14,159 nt of DNA, taken from contig DNJQ01000093.1 of NCBI GenBank assembly GCA_003497225.1, positions 1 to 14,159 of the forward strand. The letters run 5' to 3'. The notes beneath the pieces are model-generated. The model saw only the letters and a list, made by a program, of their open reading frames with translations, was not told the origin of the DNA and searched no databases. Below, in pieces: positions 7,385-14,159 of this stretch. The stretch comes from Bacillota bacterium (GTDB lineage: Bacteria; Bacillota_I; Bacilli_A; RFN20; CAG-288). The number at the start of each line of letters is the position of its first letter. Within the stretch, counting starts at the first letter, position 1. The translations under genes and the position numbers were made by a program.

Positions 7385-7420
7385 AGTGTGACTACTGCAC
7401 CAAGTGTAACTACTACACCA
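7385..7420 (+). repeat. 18-bp tandem repeat in the lipoprotein linker
   Basis: Two adjacent 18-base units (7385-7402 and 7403-7420), both starting AGTGT, differ at two positions. They encode the repeated SVTT(A/T)P part of the Ser/Thr/Pro linker. This is typical of slippage-prone surface-protein linkers and keeps the frame. Confidence 0.65.
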
Positions 7421-7696
7421 AGTAGTCCTTCATCATCTTCTTCTATTTCTTCATCTTCTATTTCAGTTAATTCAACACCAACTAAGAAAACGCAAAATGA
7501 AGAAAGATACGATGAATTTAATTCCTATTCTGCTACAAGTATTGTTTATGCTTTAGGAAAAGTAGTTCAAATTGAAAAATATAAATATCAAACCAATGTT
7601 AATGTATATGTTCAAGATGGCGTTTACTTTTATCAAGTTATAAATGTACCTAGTGAAATGGTTGAATTAAATAGTTATTATCAGTTTCAAGGAGAA

Positions 7697-7715
7697 AAGT
7701 AGATTTCATCTACTT
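7697..7715 (+). other. Perfect 8-bp hairpin containing the interrupting stop codon
   Basis: AAGTAGAT (7697-7704), loop TTC, ATCTACTT (7708-7715). The in-frame TAG (7700-7702) is inside the left arm. No T run follows, so this is not an ordinary terminator. Confidence 0.6.
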
Positions 7716-8160
7716 ATGGCTCAAGAATAAGTTATTCTTCTGACTCAGATGTAATTAAACTTGGGCAAGAGATGATTGATTTATATGAACTTGAAGCCAA
7801 ACCAATTCCGACAATAGGCGATATATCATCAATACCTTATTATCCTTATATCGCTAATATTGAATTGACTTTAACGGATAAAACAACGCTTCGTACTGAT
7901 GATTCTTTTGATAAACCATATATTGAAGCAAAGGATAGTGAGAATAATATAATTAATATCGAAGCAAATTCGGCGCTAGAAAATGGTGATAAACTTTTTG
8001 AAAAAGCTGAGTCACTACCACTTCTAAATAAATTTAGTGTTGAATCATTGGTCTTTTATTCTAATACTGTAGCAAGAGTATTTTCGGCAAATCAAATTAA
8101 ATAATGCATGTGATTATCATATAAGGACCCTATTTGTCATATCGTTTAGGGGGTGTACTT

Positions 8161-9327
8161 ATGAAGATAATCACATTTTTTCTTTTATTATTTCAAATTA
8201 ATTTTGGCAGTTTCCAACGTCCAGTAAAGCGAGTGATTAAATATGAAAAGACTGAACTGGCTTTAACTGCCAAGTCTCATGTTTTAATGGACTATGAATC
8301 AAGAGAAGTTTTGTATCAAAATAATGAGCATGAAAAGTTATTTCCAGCTTCGATGACCAAGATGATGGGCATGCTTTTAGTTTTAGAAGCCATTGATGAT
8401 AAAAAATTATCTTGGACCGATATGGTTACACCGACTTCGGAAGCGTGTTCTATGGGTGGTACACAGATATTTTTAGCACCGAATGAATCGATGAGCGTTG
8501 AAGATTTATTTAAATCAGTAGCGATTAATTCAGCAAATGATGCAATAGTTGCTTTAGGAGAAAAAGTCTCTGGAAGTCACGCCTCTTTTGTTGAAAAGAT
8601 GAATAAACGTTCAAAAGAACTCAATATGAACGATACGCATTTTGCTAACGCCACAGGATTTGATAATCCCGAGCACTATACTTCAGCTTACGATATGGGA
8701 CTACTAGCGTGTGAACTATTAACCCATAATGAAGATATACTCCGATTCACGCGTTTAAAAGAGTCATATATAAGAACTGATACAGAAAATCCTTTCTGGT
8801 TAGTTAATACCAATAAGCTTTTAGGACACTATGATGGTCTTGATGGATTAAAGACCGGCTATACAAATTTAGCTGGATATAATCTTACCGCTACAGCGCA
8901 AAGAGAAGGGGTGAGATTAGTAAGTGTTACTATGGGTGCAGATTCGATTAAAAACCGTTCACAAGATACAGTGAAACTATTAAATCACGGATTTTCAAAA
9001 CTTGAAAGAGTAGCGTTATTTACTAAAGATGAAATAATGACGAGAGTTGATTTTAAAAATGCTAAAAATAAAGAAACACCGATTTATCCAAAAACTGATG
9101 TTGCACCAACTTTCCCCAAAGGAACTAAAGAAGGTGATTTAGATATCTCAATAATGTTAACTAAAGATTCTGCCCCACTTAAAGCCGAAGAAGAAGTTGG
9201 GTATTTAAGCATCAAATATCAAGGGCAAGAGAAAAAATATCCTCTCATCGTTAAAGAAGATGTAGAGAACAAAAAGTACCTCGATTACCTTTCTGATTCA
9301 TTACTTGAGATATTCAGTTTAAATTAA
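8161..9327 (+). CDS. dacF: D-alanyl-D-alanine carboxypeptidase (DacF-type)
   Basis: A penicillin-binding protein of peptidase family S11 that removes the terminal D-alanine from peptidoglycan stem peptides outside the membrane. From ATG 8161 it has 388 residues: an N-terminal hydrophobic signal (MKIITFFLLLFQ), the catalytic domain with S64-M-T-K67, S124-A-N126 and K231-T-G233, a C-terminal PBP5-like beta domain, and a final short helix (KKYLDYLSDSLLEIF) that can lie on the membrane. The upstream in-frame TTG at 8134 was rejected because AGGGGGTG just before 8161 is the better ribosome binding site and the signal peptide then starts cleanly. In Bacillus dacF lies next to spoIIA and is expressed in the forespore; the same neighbour here supports the DacF rather than the housekeeping DacA assignment. 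Its promoter is probably in 8105-8160, where no strong consensus is seen. Confidence 0.9.
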   Translation: MKIITFFLLLFQINFGSFQRPVKRVIKYEKTELALTAKSHVLMDYESREVLYQNNEHEKLFPASMTKMMGMLLVLEAIDDKKLSWTDMVTPTSEACSMGGTQIFLAPNESMSVEDLFKSVAINSANDAIVALGEKVSGSHASFVEKMNKRSKELNMNDTHFANATGFDNPEHYTSAYDMGLLACELLTHNEDILRFTRLKESYIRTDTENPFWLVNTNKLLGHYDGLDGLKTGYTNLAGYNLTATAQREGVRLVSVTMGADSIKNRSQDTVKLLNHGFSKLERVALFTKDEIMTRVDFKNAKNKETPIYPKTDVAPTFPKGTKEGDLDISIMLTKDSAPLKAEEEVGYLSIKYQGQEKKYPLIVKEDVENKKYLDYLSDSLLEIFSLN

Positions 9328-9363
9328 AACATTTTGTAACCTTTGATCTAATTTCAAAACTTA

Positions 9364-9394
9364 TTGTCGAGCCCACACAAAAGAGAATTTTAAT
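9364..9394 (+). promoter_or_regulatory. Possible promoter of the spoIIA operon
   Basis: The 98-base gap between dacF and spoIIAA is the only sizeable gap near the sigma F operon. It holds TTGTCG (9364-9369) and TTTAAT (9389-9394), a poor sigma-A pair with 19-base spacing. It also holds AGAGAATTT (9382-9390), which fits the sigma H -10 form RnnGAATww, the factor that drives spoIIA in Bacillus. No sigma H -35 is visible, so which reading is right cannot be decided. Confidence 0.25.
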
Positions 9395-9425
9395 GGAGTA
9401 ATTTATCTTCCGAGGTGAGATAACT

Positions 9426-9773
9426 TTGGAAAACAAGATTAAAATATCGAAGTTTGATGACGGGCTTGTCATCAAAATTAGCGGTGATTTAGATTCCTAT
9501 AAAACTCTGTCTTATAAGACAAAGATTTTACAAGCTATGGAAAAAAATGAGCCGCTTTTTTTGCTCTTTGATTTGAAGGATTTAACCTTCTTAGATAGCG
9601 CGGGAATTGGGCTAATTCTTGGACGCTATAACGACATTAAAAGAGTCGGAGGCCAAGTGGGACTAGTGGGGCTTTCATCCTATGCGGCTAAGATCGTTAA
9701 GATTTCAGGTCTTTCGAGTGTAATTAAAACTTATAAATCTGTAGCACAGTTTAAAAAGGAGGTCAGAGTATAA
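9426..9773 (+). CDS. spoIIAA: Anti-sigma F factor antagonist SpoIIAA
   Basis: A cytoplasmic STAS-domain protein of 115 residues. When dephosphorylated it displaces sigma F from SpoIIAB and so starts forespore transcription; SpoIIAB phosphorylates it on one serine. The phosphorylation motif DSAGIGL is present with the acceptor at Ser58, the same number as in Bacillus subtilis. The preceding strand and helix (FLLFDLKDLTFLDSAG) are typical. Translation starts at TTG, supported by GAGGTGAG 8 bases upstream and by the family length. The stop shares one base with the spoIIAB start (TAATG), showing an operon. The phosphatase SpoIIE that reactivates it is not in this window. Confidence 0.93.
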   Translation: MENKIKISKFDDGLVIKISGDLDSYKTLSYKTKILQAMEKNEPLFLLFDLKDLTFLDSAGIGLILGRYNDIKRVGGQVGLVGLSSYAAKIVKISGLSSVIKTYKSVAQFKKEVRV

Positions 9774-10231
9774 TGGTTACAAATAGCATGGAACTGCGCT
9801 TTAAAGCGACTTTAAAAAACGAAAGTCTAGCGCGTACAGCAGTAATATCTTTTATAGAAAGTCTTCATCCGACAGCCGAAATCGTCGGCGAACTTAAAAC
9901 GATTGTCTCCGAGGCGGTGAGTAATGCCATAATTCATGGATATCACCTCGATGCTTCAAAAGATGTTTATGTTAAAGGAGATATTGAAGATGATGTACTT
10001 TCGCTTATTATTAGCGATTACGGACAAGGAATTAAAGATATTGATTTAGCTTTAACTCCGCACTACACCACTCGGCCAGATCTTGAACGCGCTGGTATGG
10101 GACTAACCATAATTGAATCCTTATCGGATAGTTTTAAAATCCGTTCAGTTATCAATATGGGAACGAGAGTGATGGTGACAAAAAAGATCGTCAGCGCGGA
10201 AGAAAAGGTCACTGACGATGTCGGACAATGA
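9773..10231 (+). CDS. spoIIAB: Anti-sigma F factor / serine kinase SpoIIAB
   Basis: A 152-residue GHKL-fold protein that holds sigma F inactive in complex with ATP and phosphorylates SpoIIAA. The N box SEAVSNAIIHGY carries E47 and N51, the G1 box is DYGQGI starting at D82, and the ATP lid and G2 box read TTRPDLERAGMGLTI. Arg21 in NESLAR corresponds to the known contact residue R20 of the Bacillus protein. ATG 9773 is preferred over the internal ATG at 9788 because AAGGAGG (9756-9762) is at correct spacing. The gene overlaps spoIIAA by 1 base and sigF by 14 bases, a tight coupling that would help keep inhibitor and sigma factor in balance. Confidence 0.95.
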   Translation: MVTNSMELRFKATLKNESLARTAVISFIESLHPTAEIVGELKTIVSEAVSNAIIHGYHLDASKDVYVKGDIEDDVLSLIISDYGQGIKDIDLALTPHYTTRPDLERAGMGLTIIESLSDSFKIRSVINMGTRVMVTKKIVSAEEKVTDDVGQ

Positions 10232-10937
10232 GTTATTTAGTTTAGCACAAAAGGGAAATGATTCGGCTTTAGCAACTCTTTATGAAAATAATAAAAACCT
10301 CATATACTCTTTAATGAAAAGATTTCATTATAGTAATGAAGATAAAGAGGATATTTTTCAAGTAGGGGCTTTAGGATTAATTAAAGCGATACAAAACTTT
10401 GATCAATCATTTAACGTTCAATTTTCTACCTACGCCGTCCCCATTATCCTAGGTGAAATAAGGAAGTTTTTCCGTGAACAATCAGGGATTAAAGTTTCTC
10501 GCGGATTAAGAGAAACTTGCGCTTTAGTTTTAAAAGCTAGCGATGAATTTTCGGAAGAACATAACCGCGAACCAACGATCAGTGAACTTTCTCAAATCTT
10601 AGATCTTCCTTCTGAAGATATAGTTTTGGCTTTAGAATCTTCTTATAAGCCTTTATCTTTAGAGAAAAAAATTGATGAAGAAGACGAAAATAGCGCTGAG
10701 ATTCAAGATAGTTTAGGGGAAGATGTAAAAGGAGTTATTGAAAATTATTTAGATATTGATCTTGCGCTTCAAGTTTTAGATAAGCGCGAAAGGTTATTTG
10801 TTCATCTGCGATTTTATGAAAATATGACGCAAGCGGAAATAGCTAAAAGATTATTTACCAGTCAGGTCAATGTTTCCCGTTTAGAAAAACGCGTCTTAAA
10901 AAAGATGCGAGAAAGGCTTTTAAATTATAGTAAATAG
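10218..10937 (+). CDS. sigF: RNA polymerase sigma F factor
   Basis: The first forespore-specific sigma factor, 239 residues. Region 2 is clear (DIFQVGALGLIKAIQNFD at 45-62, then FSTYAVPIILGEIRKFFRE), which binds core enzyme and the -10. Region 3 is at about 92-150, with the sporulation-sigma run IKVSRGLRE at 91-99. Region 4 ends with the helix-turn-helix MTQAEIAKRLFTSQVNVSRLEKRV (203-226), which binds the -35. Sigma G shares this architecture, but position behind spoIIAA-spoIIAB identifies sigma F. Its start lies within spoIIAB with AAAAGG upstream. The acidic stretch EEDENSAEIQDSLGED (154-169) in the linker before region 4 is family-like. It ends with TAG, and no terminator hairpin is seen before spoVAC. 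Confidence 0.94.
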   Translation: MSDNELFSLAQKGNDSALATLYENNKNLIYSLMKRFHYSNEDKEDIFQVGALGLIKAIQNFDQSFNVQFSTYAVPIILGEIRKFFREQSGIKVSRGLRETCALVLKASDEFSEEHNREPTISELSQILDLPSEDIVLALESSYKPLSLEKKIDEEDENSAEIQDSLGEDVKGVIENYLDIDLALQVLDKRERLFVHLRFYENMTQAEIAKRLFTSQVNVSRLEKRVLKKMRERLLNYSK

Positions 10938-10966
10938 AACTTTGTTTATTTTTTCCTTTCTTCTTC

Positions 10967-10973
10967 CATAATA
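10967..10973 (+). promoter_or_regulatory. Sigma-G-like -10 element before spoVAC
   Basis: CATAATA fits the sigma G -10 form CATnHTA known from Bacillus, where spoVA is sigma G dependent. It lies 21 bases upstream of the spoVAC ATG in a 56-base gap after sigF. The expected -35 (gHATR) is only partly matched in the T-rich tract at 10945-10950. It is a plausible site for separate late expression of the spoVA genes; support is modest. Confidence 0.3.
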
Positions 10974-10993
10974 AAAACGAATGAGGATATATT

Positions 10994-11446
10994 ATGGAAG
11001 AGCAAAGATATAAAAATATAACGGATAAATATACTAAATCTCCGAACATTTTTAAAAATTACCTATTAGCTTTTGTTATGGGAGCAGGTATGGGTTTATT
11101 AGGTAATTTAGAATTTGATTTATTAATGCGTTTTACAAATTTAGAAAGAACACTAGTGATGAGTATAATTTCAGTAACATTCATACTTATTGCCTCTTTA
11201 TTAACAGGAATTGGGCAATATAAGAAACTAGGTCAAATCTTTGGCGCTGGATTATTTGTACCAATTACAGGATTTAGTAATTCCATGGTATCAGAAGCGA
11301 TGGAATTTCGCTTTGAAGGTCCAGTTTATGGTGTTGGAAGCCGAGTATTCTCCCTAGCAGGTTCTGTAATTACTTATGGAGTTGGGGCGAGTTTTATTTA
11401 TGGTGTCATTTATTATATATTGACTTTATTTGGGGTAAGAATGTAA
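10994..11446 (+). CDS. spoVAC: Stage V sporulation membrane protein SpoVAC
   Basis: An integral membrane protein of the SpoVA complex in the spore inner membrane, which moves calcium-dipicolinic acid; SpoVAC itself has been shown to behave as a mechanosensitive channel in Bacillus. At 150 residues it equals the Bacillus protein in length. After a short cytoplasmic head come hydrophobic segments at about 22-42, 51-72, 79-98 and 118-147. The loop GAGLFVPITGFSNSMVSEAM is the family hallmark, followed by MEFRFEGP. GAGG (10983-10986) is the ribosome binding site. The stop overlaps the spoVAD start by one base (TAATG). Confidence 0.94.
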   Translation: MEEQRYKNITDKYTKSPNIFKNYLLAFVMGAGMGLLGNLEFDLLMRFTNLERTLVMSIISVTFILIASLLTGIGQYKKLGQIFGAGLFVPITGFSNSMVSEAMEFRFEGPVYGVGSRVFSLAGSVITYGVGASFIYGVIYYILTLFGVRM

Positions 11447-12432
11447 TGTTACATATTAATTTTAATAATGTTTATGTTTCTTCAACTGGAACAGTAGCAG
11501 GTCGAAAAGAAAAAGAAGGACCATTAGGAGATCTATTTGATAAAACATATAGCGATAATCTTCACGGATTAAAAAGTTATGAAACCGCAGAAGCGCAGAT
11601 GATGAAAGAAGCGAATAGTATCGCTTTAAATAAGCTTGGCATGAAACTAGAAGATATCGATATTTTAATCGCGGGTGATTTAAATAATCAAATCGCTTGT
11701 TCGTCTAAAGTTAGTGGATTAATCAATAGTTCATTTTTAGGCGTTTATGGCGCCTGTTCTACTTCGATGCTCGCTACTTTAACTGGTTCAATTTTAGTTG
11801 ATAAGGGAATAGCTAATAATGTTTTAGTTAGTTCTACTTCATCTTTTGCAACGGCTGAAAGACAGTTTAGATATCCCATTGAATATGGTGGTCCAAAAAA
11901 ATTTACTACAACCTATACCGTTACTGGTAGTGGAGCGATGCTTTTAAAAAATACCCCGAGTGAAATAAAAATTACTGAAGGAACTTTTGGCCAAACTTTT
12001 GATACCGGTTGGACTAATGTTAACGATATGGGATCAGCCATGAGCTACGCTGCTTATAATACGATTAAATCACATTTAATTAACTTTAATCATCATGCTA
12101 ATTATTATGATGCTATTGTAACAGGTGATTTATCTTCTATTGGATCAAAGATTTTATATGATATGTTTAAAGAAGATGGAATTGATTTAAATAATCACCT
12201 CGACTGTGGAAATCTAATATTTGATATAGAAAAACAAAATGTTTTTGCTGGAGGATCTGGAGCGGCATGCTGTCCTTTAGTTACTTATACAAAAATCTTT
12301 AATGAATTAAAAAATGGAAAATATAAAAGAGTTTTAGTCGTTGCGACTGGTGCTTTACATGATCCAATCTATGTCTTTCAAAAGAAGAGCATTCCAGTCA
12401 TCGCTCACGCAGTTACATTTGAAAGGAGTTAG
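11446..12432 (+). CDS. spoVAD: Stage V sporulation protein SpoVAD
   Basis: A thiolase-like-fold protein of 328 residues that sits on the outer surface of the spore inner membrane and, in Bacillus, directly binds dipicolinic acid. Recognisable parts are the AGDLNNQ stretch (76-82), the GVYGACSTSM turn with Cys104 at the place of the thiolase nucleophile, ATAERQFRYPIEYG, and the closing FAGGSGAACCPLV and VVATGALHDP runs. There are no membrane segments, as expected. The gene starts inside the spoVAC stop codon and has only a weak GGGGTAAG upstream, so it probably depends on translational coupling. It ends with TAG two bases before spoVAE. Confidence 0.95.
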   Translation: MLHINFNNVYVSSTGTVAGRKEKEGPLGDLFDKTYSDNLHGLKSYETAEAQMMKEANSIALNKLGMKLEDIDILIAGDLNNQIACSSKVSGLINSSFLGVYGACSTSMLATLTGSILVDKGIANNVLVSSTSSFATAERQFRYPIEYGGPKKFTTTYTVTGSGAMLLKNTPSEIKITEGTFGQTFDTGWTNVNDMGSAMSYAAYNTIKSHLINFNHHANYYDAIVTGDLSSIGSKILYDMFKEDGIDLNNHLDCGNLIFDIEKQNVFAGGSGAACCPLVTYTKIFNELKNGKYKRVLVVATGALHDPIYVFQKKSIPVIAHAVTFERS

Positions 12433-12434
12433 GA

Positions 12435-12785
12435 ATGACTTATCTTTATTCAGCACTATTTTTAGGACTAGTATGTCTTATCGCTCAGCTTCTATATGAA
12501 TATACTAAGTTAACACCTGGACATATTACCTCAATATATGTCGTTTTAGGTGTTTTACTAGAATCTTTTAATATTTATGATAAGATTTCAAAATACGCTC
12601 CGGGTGGAGCGACACTATCAATCTTAAACTTTGGTCACATTATGACTCATAGCGTAGTTGAAAAAGTTAATGAGCAGGGATTTATAGGAATATTAAGTGG
12701 CATGTTTGTTCCGTGTTCAATCTCTTTAACAGTTGTTATAGTGGTCAGTATATTTGCTGCTATAGTATTTAAACCGAAACCATGA
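12435..12785 (+). CDS. spoVAE: Stage V sporulation membrane protein SpoVAE (SpoVAEb type)
   Basis: A small, very hydrophobic protein of 116 residues, the size of Bacillus SpoVAEb, and part of the dipicolinic acid channel with SpoVAC and SpoVAD. It has an N-terminal membrane helix (about 4-22), a second at about 33-52, the family loop APGGATLSILNFGHIMTHSV (about 56-75), and a C-terminal helix (about 84-112) ending in KPKP. AAAGGAG six bases before the ATG is a good ribosome binding site. The SpoVAEa partner gene, which follows in Bacillus, is missing: the next gene, spoVAF, overlaps the stop by ATGA. Confidence 0.92.
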   Translation: MTYLYSALFLGLVCLIAQLLYEYTKLTPGHITSIYVVLGVLLESFNIYDKISKYAPGGATLSILNFGHIMTHSVVEKVNEQGFIGILSGMFVPCSISLTVVIVVSIFAAIVFKPKP

Positions 12786-14159
12786 AAAACAGTTCATTTT
12801 ATCAAATCGCTGTTGATTATCTCACTTTAGCTTTAAAAGTTGGAGAAAATTTTGATGCGGTAAAAAAAGAGATCACCTATAAAAATAAAAAAGGAACACT
12901 ATTTTTATTAACCACTTTAACTTCCGCCACTGAAGTTATTGCAATTAGTGAAAGTTTAATTAATTGTCGTATGGGAAAAAAGCCTGATTACCAGCTTTAT
13001 AATGGTTCGGTGAGTGAAGAAAAAGACCTCAAGAATTTAGCAAAACTAGTGTTTTCTGGTGTTGCAATTTTGCTTTTACCCGAAAACGAATATGCCTTAA
13101 CTATTGAAGTTAGAAACTATCCAACAAAAGGAATTAGTGAACCAAACGCTGAAAAAAGTGTTCGGGGATCAAAAGATGGTTTTACTGAATCGATAAATGA
13201 TAATATTGGTTTATTAAGAAGAAGAGTTAGAGATAAGAATTTAAAAATTGAACTTATAACTTTAGGAAGTAAATCAAAAAGCGATGTGGCTTTAGTTTAT
13301 TTAGATGGTGTTGGAGATAAAAAGACCATAGATAAAATTAGAGAAAAACTAAATAATATTGATATCAATTCTTTAGTAATGACCAGTAGAGCACTGGTAG
13401 AAAAAATATTACCTCAACGCTATAACCCCTTTCCTTTAGCGCGATATACCGAAAGACCAGATATCGCATCTATTAATCTTTTTCAAGGAAAAATATTGCT
13501 AATTTGTGATACTTCACCAGATGTAATTATTTTACCTATAACGATATTTGATCATTTTCAAGACGTTGAAGAATATCATCAATCTCCCCTTGTTGGTTCA
13601 TTAACAAAGATAATAAGAACTTTAGGAATCTTTCTATCAGTTTTTCTCGTTCCGCTTTGGTACATATTAATTACCGAAACAGGTATTAATAACTATTTCA
13701 TCCTGCGTCCATCAAAAGAAGTTCAAATGCCGTTATTTTTACAAATCATCATCGCTGAACTATTTGTTGAACTTATTCGTTTAGCAATCGTTCATGCGCC
13801 GAGTGAATTAACTTCCTCAATTGGAGTAGTTGCTGCCATAATCCTAGGTTCAGTAACGATAGAACTAGATTTATTTTTACCTGAAGTTTTAGTTTATGTT
13901 TCTTTTGCTGCTATAGCTTCTTTTGCTACACCAAGTTATGAATTATCTTTAGCTAATAGGTTAATAAAAGTATTGCTATTAACATTATGTTTCTTATTCG
14001 GTAGATTAGGATTTATCTTGGGTTGTATTGCATTATTTGTTTTCTTAGTTTCTAAATCTGTTTATGGAATATCATATCTATATCCTTTAATACCTTTTGA
14101 TAGAAGAGAAGCGTTAAAGATATTTTATAGAGATGATGCTTCGCATAAAAAAACGTTAT
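12782..14159 (+). CDS. spoVAF: Spore protein SpoVAF (GerA family), cut by the window end
   Basis: The frame from ATG 12782 stays open to the last base, giving 459 codons with no stop; the Bacillus protein is about 490 residues, so only the C-terminal tail is missing. The N-terminal two thirds are soluble and contain the GerA/SpoVAF signature GSKDGFTESINDNIGLLRRR (about 132-151). The last third has membrane segments at about 275-298, 315-335, 343-360, 362-385 and 393-425. SpoVAF is a GerA-type A-subunit homologue that assists dipicolinic acid release during germination. The start overlaps the spoVAE stop by ATGA, and the position after spoVAE, rather than next to GerB and GerC subunits, supports SpoVAF over a germinant receptor subunit. 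Confidence 0.9.
   Translation, partial: MKNSSFYQIAVDYLTLALKVGENFDAVKKEITYKNKKGTLFLLTTLTSATEVIAISESLINCRMGKKPDYQLYNGSVSEEKDLKNLAKLVFSGVAILLLPENEYALTIEVRNYPTKGISEPNAEKSVRGSKDGFTESINDNIGLLRRRVRDKNLKIELITLGSKSKSDVALVYLDGVGDKKTIDKIREKLNNIDINSLVMTSRALVEKILPQRYNPFPLARYTERPDIASINLFQGKILLICDTSPDVIILPITIFDHFQDVEEYHQSPLVGSLTKIIRTLGIFLSVFLVPLWYILITETGINNYFILRPSKEVQMPLFLQIIIAELFVELIRLAIVHAPSELTSSIGVVAAIILGSVTIELDLFLPEVLVYVSFAAIASFATPSYELSLANRLIKVLLLTLCFLFGRLGFILGCIALFVFLVSKSVYGISYLYPLIPFDRREALKIFYRDDASHKKTL

Larger units (their letters stand above)
7304..8104 (+). pseudogene. Small lipoprotein gene interrupted by one in-frame TAG
   Basis: The start overlaps the TGA of the phosphorylase gene by ATGA, implying translational coupling. 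The product begins with a lipoprotein signal (MKKSLISF, then a hydrophobic core and a Cys at residue 21 in LTSSC, slightly atypical at the -3 position). A Ser/Thr/Pro linker and a beta-rich region follow that faintly resembles an OB fold (inference from strand pattern: GKVVQI, VNVYVQDGVYFYQV). TAG at 7700-7702 stops translation after 132 residues. The same frame is then open for 133 more codons to TAA at 8102-8104, so a single base change or a sequencing error accounts for the break. The downstream piece has an ATG at 7772 but no good ribosome binding site. I do not recognise the family. If the TAG is real, the cell makes a truncated surface lipoprotein or none. Confidence 0.65.

Noticed and set aside
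7700..7702. TAG recoded as an amino acid in this organism
   Set aside because: TAG ends sigF and spoVAD at the expected lengths, so general recoding is unlikely; a single nonsense mutation is simpler.
8106..8134. Sigma F type promoter (GCATG then GGACCCTATT) before dacF
   Set aside because: Spacing is about right, but the -10 part misses two fixed A positions of the consensus, so it is not better than chance in this AT-rich gap.
8134..8160. Upstream TTG start giving DacF nine more residues
   Set aside because: The ATG at 8161 has a better placed AGGGGGTG site, and starting there gives a clean signal peptide.
1..14159. CRISPR arrays, tRNA or rRNA genes, insertion sequences
   Set aside because: No regularly spaced repeats, cloverleaf-like segments, transposase frames or terminal inverted repeats were seen on either strand.

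Overview
The window is AT-rich and gene-dense, with every convincing gene on the + strand. TAA, TAG and TGA all end well-recognised genes and tryptophan is written TGG, so the standard bacterial code applies rather than the mycoplasma code. Purine-rich Shine-Dalgarno sites, Gram-positive lipoprotein signals and a sporulation cluster point to a low-GC endospore-forming Firmicute. The reduced, AT-rich style would suit an uncultured Bacilli/Erysipelotrichia/Tenericutes-like gut lineage, but that placement is inference.

Left part (1-4080): a large surface lipoprotein (114-3374) built from InlB-type B repeats mixed with a second, duplicated beta-rich module, then an unrecognised 185-residue protein with a histone-H1-like Lys/Thr/Ala-rich tail (3471-4028) that ends at a clear hairpin terminator.

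Middle (4080-8104): a stand-alone AAA/DUF4143 ATPase with its own promoter and two dyad sites upstream. It is followed by an unusual, locally GC-rich stretch (5533-5910) that is open in one frame but has no ribosome binding site and contains several inverted repeats. Next is pyrimidine-nucleoside phosphorylase (6006-7307), overlapped by a small lipoprotein gene that is interrupted by one in-frame TAG lying inside a perfect 8-bp hairpin.

Right part (8161 to the end): a condensed sporulation block, dacF - spoIIAA - spoIIAB - sigF - spoVAC - spoVAD - spoVAE - spoVAF, the last cut by the window edge. By family knowledge, SpoIIAA, SpoIIAB and sigma F form the forespore-specific partner-switching module (SpoIIAB inhibits sigma F, dephosphorylated SpoIIAA releases it). 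DacF trims peptidoglycan, and the SpoVA proteins form the channel for dipicolinic acid uptake and release. spoVAA, spoVAB and the second spoVAE gene are absent from this run, and the early regulatory genes sit directly against the late spore-channel genes.

The most interesting leads are the hairpin-embedded stop codon, the orphan GC-rich segment at 5533-5910, the H1-tailed unknown protein, the double-module lipoprotein, the dyads before the ATPase, and the compact spo cluster with a sigma-G-like element before spoVAC. No clearly new multi-gene system is visible.
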